From Phoronis ovalis (taxonomy: Eukaryota; Phoronida; Phoronidae), in contig JAOXYB010017917.1 of assembly GCA_028565635.1 (NCBI GenBank), positions 4,641-18,527 of the forward strand: a DNA stretch of 13,887 nt, read 5' to 3'. Positions 8,454 to 13,887 of this stretch are shown one piece after another. The translations under genes were made by a program, and so were the position numbers. Each line of letters starts with the position of its first letter. Positions within the stretch are counted from its first letter, which is position 1. Under the pieces are notes generated by a model. It was not told the DNA's origin. It saw only the letters and a list, made by a program, of their open reading frames with translations, and made no database searches.

Positions 8454-8965
8454 TTATATCAACATCTGTAGAGGGTAGTCACTTATCGAAGAATTCAAGT
8501 GAGGGTGGTTGTCTAGGACTTCTAGAGCCGCAGCACAGCTGTGTCCTAATACAAGTTCTCAAAATCTTGGCATTTTTGTCTAAAGCAACATTAAAAAAAA
8601 ATTCTACCACTTGCGATAGGTAGTACTATTGTTGCCACATCCACGGCAAAAGAATCATCAAATTTAAAAATCTGATTACTCTGCAATGCTCTTTCCAGGT
8701 GATTTAATACTATTTCACTGTCCAAGTTTTTGCGAGGTTGTAACTCAGTGGACACACACCTGTTTATGTTTTGGGATAATTTCTGCGGATACATATTCTT
8801 ACAAAGTTGCTATCTTGCAGATTTTCCAAAGCATTATTGATAACACTATTGAATGTGTAGAGTATGGATAAGTTTTTTTTGTTCCAGATTCAGCATTGAA
8901 ATTAAATTTTACACTGCAAATTGTTTCAGTGGCAGTATTTTCTTTAATTGATTTTTTGTACAGTG
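8454..8965 (-). pseudogene. N-terminal module of a Maverick/adintovirus-type polymerase B protein, copy 2 (fossil)
   Basis: This is a more decayed relative of copy 1, on the same strand and in the same order, spread over at least four frames. Around 8965-8873 it gives a leader with SVKFNFNAESG. Around 8872-8770 it gives FNSVINNALENL and VRICIR. From 8767 to 8595 it gives CVSTELQP and VLNHLERALQSNQ. After a run of nine A on the plus strand (8593-8601), the frame shifts to ALDKNAK. A further shift near 8535 gives LDNHPH, followed by a stop at 8454-8456. The shared anchors CVSTxLQP and VLNxLERxLQSNQ make the pairing with copy 1 firm. It extends slightly further towards the polymerase core than copy 1, into the region where CCARA-type motifs normally lie. 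The family assignment is as uncertain as for copy 1. The many frameshifts show it is an old, dead insertion. Confidence 0.52.
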
Positions 8966-9303
8966 AAATCAAGGGTGAAAACTGTTGTCATGTGCTCATC
9001 TACAGTATGCTTCTTTTATGTTGAAATGGTGTATGCATTAAAATCGTTTTCATGTACTTTTATTATCTTTGTCAAAGTGACCTGTCACACTAGTACTTAA
9101 TCAATATTTATCCTGAAATTATCTTTAGAGGCTAAAATGCTCTCTATTTCACCGTGGAAATCAGGGCATAATTCGTACGTGGATGGCAACTCCGCATGCA
9201 TGTTCTATCTGGCTAACTTGGAAGATATACGTTTCATAAACCGTGGCAAATGTTATACTTGATGATCTCCGTGTATAAATGCATGTGATTGCTTTGGCCA
9301 GCA
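8966..9303. other. No feature recognised
   Basis: This is a short AT-rich gap upstream of the second fossil on its strand. The minus-strand frame at 9161-9373 shows no family signature. No repeats are evident. Confidence 0.35.
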
Positions 9304-9409
9304 TCAGTGCAAATATAATGTTTTCAGTAGTCTTTCGCCGGGATTCATCCAAAGGCACTCCTCTTCCCACCATTTAGAACACAAAGTGATATCCTCTTCT
9401 TCTGCAACT
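9304..9409 (-). other. Possible orphan exon of unknown gene
   Basis: A strong acceptor (TTTTTTTCCAG, ending at 9410) precedes a frame that reads VAEEEDITLCSKWWEEE, then LWMNPGERLL, and stops at 9304-9306. The acidic, tryptophan-containing composition is protein-like. Two other frames are also partly open, there is no donor partner, and I recognise no family. It may be a decayed last exon. Confidence 0.2.
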
Positions 9410-9459
9410 CTGGAAAAAAATCATTCTAAATGCAGAATAGGAATCTCTAAAAATGTCAG

Positions 9460-9460
<1 letters not shown>

Positions 9461-9512
<52 letters not shown>
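9461..9512. repeat. Compound microsatellite (TA)5(TG)n(TA)n
   Basis: An alternating TA run passes into about 17 TG dinucleotides and back to TATATATA. It is a perfect alternating purine-pyrimidine tract, able in principle to form Z-DNA, and likely polymorphic in length. Confidence 0.97.
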
Positions 9513-9789
9513 GCAGGAAGAATGAGGATTGCTGGTGAAATCTACCTCCAAAATCTAGTATGGTGTTGAAGCTTATATGGTAATAAGTCAAACACTTCAG
9601 ATAGTTACATAATCATGCCATATTATCACCTAATAATGCAATAAACTATTTTTTGTGTGACTCTAATTTCATACATTTTATTTATTCTTGAGAAATGAAA
9701 GTATTTTTATTCTCTTCAAAAAAATTACTCAAGAAATAATTCAATTTTTACCTTTTATAAATTTGGAAATGTAAGCAAAAATTTATCGC

Positions 9790-9841
9790 AATAAAATAAT
9801 TTTTGTAGAAAATCTAATAAAATAATTTTTGTAGAAAATCT
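9790..9841. repeat. Perfect 26-bp tandem duplication
   Basis: Two identical adjacent 26-bp units lie at 9790-9815 and 9816-9841. Each begins AATAAAATAATTTTT and ends GTAGAAAATCT. Their identity suggests a recent slippage or small duplication event. Confidence 0.95.
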
Positions 9842-10300
9842 AATATTTTCCAACGTATTTAATGCTTTGCAAGTCTTGAAATTATTTCACATTTTCTCGC
9901 AATGTGGTACCAGGTAACCAAGAAATAGCAGACACACAGTGAAACTTTTTTTTTCCTTATCGAAATTTAACGAATCTTTCCAAACTACCAAATTATATAC
10001 ATGTATTCTTCTAATGCATTTCCCGCAAATTCACCCTGGTGTTCTTTAGAACAAAAGTGTATTGGGTTAACTAGTATTGTAGTTCATGAAATATTGATAG
10101 TAAGCAGTACGGAGACACGATTATATTTGTGTGTGACTGAACAGAATTTTATATAGAGTATATATGCAAGACTGTTTACTATAGAAGTCAATATTTTACT
10201 TTTGAGTTGGATGAAGAAATCAATTGCTTCCTCATGCCTGGGGGAAGTATTCAAGTTATTTTAGGTTAGGTGGTCCATCCTCGTATTAAAAACCATTAGT
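9842..10300. other. No gene recognised
   Basis: This is AT-rich DNA with stop codons in all frames. I see no repeats or exons that I can support. Confidence 0.35.
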
Positions 10301-10320
10301 GCCCCCACCCCCCCTCCCGG
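10301..10320 (-). other. C-rich tract, possible G-quadruplex on the minus strand
   Basis: The plus strand reads GCCCCCACCCCCCCTCCCGG. The minus strand therefore carries G3, G7 and G5 runs separated by single bases. It could supply four G-tracts of three if the seven-G run is split. It is unusual against the AT-rich surroundings. Confidence 0.5.
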
Positions 10321-10860
10321 TTCATTATGTCATATCTCCTGATAGACCAGACTTGAAACTGTAACTAGAAAGTGTCCTATACTGGCTGCCTGTCAGCACA
10401 AGTACCATAATGATATCAGTGCTGACGATTTGTTCTTTAAGAAGCATACAACTGTGATATATGTATTACATTGAAATATTTATTAAATGTAAATCTGGAA
10501 TAATAATAATAAAAATATACATATGTGTTACAAATGCATCCAGATGCAGTAACCTTCATTGCAGAATTATCAATCATTGAGGACCTGCCTCACTCAGTTG
10601 CAATAAGTACTGTTACATTAAAGTTAATACAATACTTGGGCGCTGTAATATATATTGATAGTATGCACCTGTTAAACCTTGCTAATTCCACCGCTGCTAC
10701 ACTCGATATGGGTATTTGTGCACCCAAATTCTGAACTGTAGCTAGCTGGATACTATCTAAATTTTGATGCAAATTTATGGAAAGTAGTTTAAAAAGCATA
10801 TGCACACTATCGATATATAGGAATGTATACTATGTAACAATAAAAATGTGATAACATGTA
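10321..10860. other. No gene recognised
   Basis: Open frames at 10525-10734 (plus) and 10590-10805 (minus) overlap antiparallel and neither shows a domain. The 10320-10440 part is more mixed in composition and could be an old repeat, but I cannot name it. Confidence 0.35.
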
Positions 10861-11000
10861 AATAATCTAGTACAGCTTACTGCATTATTAATGTAAAAGA
10901 TTTATAACAATCTAGTACAGCTTACTGTATTATTAATGTAAAAGATGTGTAACAATCTAGTACAGCTTACTGTATTACTAATGTAAAAGATGTGTAACAA
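10861..11000. repeat. 45-bp minisatellite, three copies
   Basis: Units begin with TCTAGTACAGCTTACTG at 10866, 10911 and 10956, a constant period of 45 bases, each ending in AACAA. Copies 2 and 3 are almost identical (one visible change, TATTA to TACTA). Copy 1 differs at a few positions, including GCATTA and ATTTATAAC. The array ends at 11000, where TGTGATT replaces TCTAG. Confidence 0.95.
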
Positions 11001-11403
11001 TGTGATTGTTCATAAAAACATGTAAACAATACTACAGGACGGGTATAGTTATAATGTTTATAGACAATTCTTAGATAAACTTTGTTAAAAAAATATGAAT
11101 TAATTATTAACAATTATTTTAAAAGTCAATAAAAAAAGTGATTGTAAAATAAACATTGTTTCTGATCACAAGTAATGGAATATTTGGTTTTACTTGCAGT
11201 GGACGGAATGTTATCATCATCCCATAATCATTCTCTTTAACCACTATCTGGCTTTTTCATCATGCCTTGAAAAGTAGATTTTATTCAAATGAATACCATA
11301 ATCTGCTCACATGATTTGACCCCTAACTGACATCTAACAAAACAAATCTAAACTATATAATATTAACTTCAGCAATGTCTTAAGATTTGGATAAAGTAAG
11401 ACA

Positions 11404-11409
11404 TTTATT
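11404..11409 (-). promoter_or_regulatory. Candidate polyadenylation signal for the kinesin gene
   Basis: AATAAA on the minus strand (TTTATT on plus) lies about 225 bases beyond the kinesin stop. It is the first canonical hexamer I see downstream. The sequence between it and the stop (11410-11632) shows no coding and fits a 3' UTR. Confidence 0.4.
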
Positions 11410-11632
11410 AAATCAAAAAAAATCTAAATAAGACTAACTGGATTAGATAAATCTAATACAATACTATTGTGAATTGTGGGATCATATGGGTTCACTGAAC
11501 AGTTTCACTATCCCATAATGCATGCATACTAAGTGCACGCAAATAGTATAGTTACAAAAGCTACAGTATTTATCATGTAAAATGTCGACCTCGTAATATT
11601 ATTTTGTTAGATATCAGTGAACAAGCTTGGGT

Positions 11633-13302
11633 TTAAGTGTCTTCCGCTTCTACTGCATCTCCAGCCTTGAGTTTAGCAATAACCTAAAACAAAAGTACAA
11701 ATTATTATAAAAGTGCCTAATGGATAAAATAATAAAACAAAACAGGATGTATAATAAAATTTATATGTGATTGGCAATGTCACATTTTGGAGAAGTAACT
11801 GTTTTGTTAATCTAATGCTAGATTTTATTATTTCTGTAAAAATTATACATCAGTGAAATTAAATATTCAACATGGTTACATTTGTAAGGAAAATTTTTTT
11901 AAATGGCCGACATTTCCCAATACATGATTTGGATCATTTATGAAATCTACATTGCTACATTTTTAGCATCTTCACTGTGCTATCTATTAACTGGTGTAAA
12001 AACAACCAGATAAACAGAATTTTGCCCTGAATTTAAGGCCAAGTAAATATTAAAGCTCAAACACAAAATGTTACTAAATTTGAGCTCTGCATTTTGACAT
12101 AAAAAAGGTTAAAACTGATGACTGAGAAGAAATTACTGAGTGTATATTTATATACATAGATTGTGATTTGTTTCAAAAAGCAATTTGCGATTTCAGTCAG
12201 TATATATAGAACACATTTCCCACTTCTTATGAATTCAACATAGAGGTAGCACTAGCTACTTACGCCCTTAAGACGAGCAATCTCCTTGTTATCTGAATTC
12301 TTGCTGGCATCATTAGTAATCAGTTTGACACGAGAAGCATACCTGAAATACAATTATAATCAAACATGAAACTAAATGCAAATCTACTGGTATGAGATAT
12401 ATTATTGATTTGAAAACAGACAATACTATCGATGCATGTATTTTATTAAATATTGATGAGTTACATATATACAGAATATTGGTTTGTGACATGGCATGAG
12501 GCTTTGTGAAAAGAGCCAGTACAATGCTGTCACTTGTGAAACACCGATACTTTGGCAAAAGTAAATACTTTAAATCCAAAACTATTCTATGCATAACTCA
12601 TGCATGTATAATAAATATCTTAATTTTAGTAAACTGTGGCCTCTACTGTCAAACTTTATAGTGAATACTAACTGGTGCAAATACAAGGCTTTTGTTATAT
12701 ATTTATTAGTGACGATACAAAATAACCAAAGATACCACTTGAATTTTAAAGCATAAAACATGAATGAGATATAATTCTAGTCTACAAGAAGTAATACTGC
12801 ATGGTATACTTACGTCAATGATATAACTGTTTCATCCCCGTTATAGTCTGCGGGTGAAATGTTCACAAACATAAGAGTTTTAGCATTGCCACCAAGAGAG
12901 TCCTGCATCAGCATGGTGAGTTTGTTGTTACGATATGGAATGAAACTCTGTTCACTAGAGAGCGCTGAGATCACATCACCAAGTGCCGACAGGGACTTGT
13001 TAATAGAGTTTGCTTCCTAAAATGGTAAAATTAATCTTATGTTACTGCTGTTTTTGGCCAAATAGTTTATTTCAGAAGAACTTAAAGCTGCTTTTGAAAA
13101 TTGTGGCAATTGCTTTTCACATTACTATATTTACAACCCACCTTGAGCTGTTCTGCAGTGGCCCCTGTCTTTGCTACTCTTTCAGAACCAGCCAAATCCA
13201 CCAATGATAGCTTTCCTTTCATCACTTGTCCAGAGGTTTTGTTAGTTGTCTCCATAATTATTCCAACAACTAAATGTGACCTTGAACTTTCAGCATTCAT
13301 TT
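11633..13302 (-). CDS. Kinesin-14, KCBP/kinesin-C-like, C-terminal motor: last four coding exons (partial)
   Basis: The exons are 13142-13302, 12814-13016, 12264-12342 and 11633-11683, with introns of 125, 471 and 580 bp. All have GT-AG ends (donors GTGGGT, GTAAGT, GTAAGT), and the phases join perfectly. The first exon has switch I (MNAESSRSH) and switch II/Walker B ([20 protein letters not shown]). The second has [33 protein letters not shown] and [13 protein letters not shown]. It runs into [16 protein letters not shown] in the third. The P-loop exons lie beyond the right edge. The motor ends just before a short basic/acidic helix ([19 protein letters not shown], then AEDT and TAA), so the motor is C-terminal. 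The [19 protein letters not shown] tail matches my memory of plant/algal KCBP and animal kinesin-C, in which the post-motor helix carries calmodulin-linked regulation. Such motors move towards microtubule minus ends. The reading frame is intact and the gene is likely functional. Confidence 0.95.
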
Positions 13303-13771
13303 CTAAAAGAATAAAAATATTGATAAGTGAACTAAACAAAATGTTTATATCCATCCTGGGCTAATAATAAGCCAGGTAACAGACCAAGTGTAAGTTCATG
13401 TACAGTGCTGCAGTAATAAGAGGTATTAGTTGGATAAAAGTTCCAACGTGAATTTGTTAAAAAAAAATATTAATAACTTCATTACTACATTTTTTTTTCA
13501 GGCAAAGTCACGGAATATCACTTTAATTACTACCAAATTCACCAAATTCAAAGGTCACAATTTTATTCCGAGTCATTGGAGTGAAAACGACTGAAGACAA
13601 AGTGTGATTGTTATATGTTAATCAAGTTACTATTTACCACAATTTCAAACATGTGCATCTCTAACAAAGCAAAAACAAAACAATTTTACTTGCAAGATAT
13701 TCTATTTCGATATACTCTTGAAGGATAAATGCTCAAGCTTGCAAGATTGCACTACAAGGCCATTTCTGTAT
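13303..13771. other. Intron of the kinesin gene, upstream of the first visible exon
   Basis: The exon at 13302 begins with two bases (AA) completing a split codon, so an upstream exon must exist. I found no matching exon between 13303 and the right edge. The stretch is AT-rich with A and T runs and is best read as intron. Confidence 0.6.
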
Positions 13772-13887
13772 GGGGCCGTCCATTAATTATGTCAACAAAA
13801 TAGGGGGGGGGAGGGAGTTTGAAGAAGTTTGACAATTGTTGACATGGGGGAGGGGGGGGAGTTCAAGATAAATTGACGTCAACAATG
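13772..13887 (+). repeat. Edge of a poly-G-rich dispersed element (MITE-like), truncated by the window end
   Basis: The segment begins GGGGCCGTCCATTAATTATG, a terminus I recall from dispersed invertebrate repeats but cannot name. Inside are two related half-units, each a G-run broken by A (G9-A-G3 at 13803-13815 and G5-A-G8 at 13846-13859) followed by AGTT and a TTGAC-like motif. ATGTCAACAA at 13789-13798 and TTGTTGACAT at 13836-13845 are a perfect 10-bp inverted repeat. TTGACGTCAA at 13873-13882 is a palindrome. A mirror-image terminus would be expected beyond the window. Confidence 0.55.

Noticed and set aside
8686-8871. Plus-strand 61-codon frame
   Set aside because: It is antisense to polymerase-module copy 2.
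10525-10805. Overlapping frames on both strands
   Set aside because: Neither has a domain or splice context. Antiparallel openness is expected by chance here.
12313-12594. Minus-strand 93-codon frame overlapping a kinesin exon
   Set aside because: It is mostly intron and out of phase with the kinesin reading.
13010-13364. Plus-strand frames at 13010-13207 and 13101-13364
   Set aside because: They are antisense to kinesin exons.
1-13887. tRNA, rRNA, CRISPR array or bacterial-style operon
   Set aside because: No cloverleaf, no regularly spaced identical repeats with unique spacers, and no clustered prokaryotic genes were seen; the introns and gene families are animal.

Overview
The window is invertebrate-type metazoan nuclear DNA: AT-rich, intron-bearing, gene-poor and full of decayed transposon and virus-like remnants. 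Two conserved animal genes anchor the ends and converge. On the left, plus strand, are the last two exons of the nucleotide-excision-repair gene XPA (coding sequence ends at 703). On the right, minus strand, are the last four coding exons of a C-terminal-motor kinesin of the KCBP/kinesin-C type (coding sequence ends at 11633 and the gene runs off the right edge). The species cannot be fixed from the sequence. Kinesin-C-type motors, THAP-DDE transposons and Maverick/adintovirus-like fossils together fit a cnidarian, sponge, mollusc or other invertebrate better than a vertebrate or insect; that is inference.

Between the two genes lies about 11 kb of mobile-element remains, most of it reading on the minus strand. 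From left to right: two diverged copies of an unidentified repeat-family ORF (1525-2220); a broken THAP-domain DDE transposase gene with three recognisable exons, one frameshift, one nonsense codon and a fusion to that repeat family (about 2221-3737); a leaderless stretch with a 16-bp triplet repeat and a small plus-strand ORF (3738-4672); a hAT transposase C-terminal exon with an undamaged reading frame, two polyadenylation signals, a probable hAT terminus at 4673 and phase-compatible upstream exons (4673-5902); and two independently decayed copies of an N-terminal module that I associate with Maverick/adintovirus-type DNA polymerase B proteins (6141-6669 and 8454-8965).

From about 9.3 to 11.6 kb there is mostly non-coding DNA with simple repeats: a TA/TG microsatellite, a perfect 26-bp tandem duplication, a C-rich tract and a 45-bp minisatellite in three copies. 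The kinesin exons follow from 11633 to 13302, with conserved splice sites and unbroken phase. The right edge (13772-13887) is the start of a poly-G-rich dispersed element with short inverted repeats, lying in or beyond a kinesin intron.

Nothing resembles a bacterial operon, CRISPR array or tRNA gene. XPA (DNA repair) and the kinesin (microtubule motor) have no evident functional link. The points most worth follow-up are the paired polymerase-module fossils, the intact hAT exon as a possible co-opted gene, and the transposon-transposon fusion near 2220.
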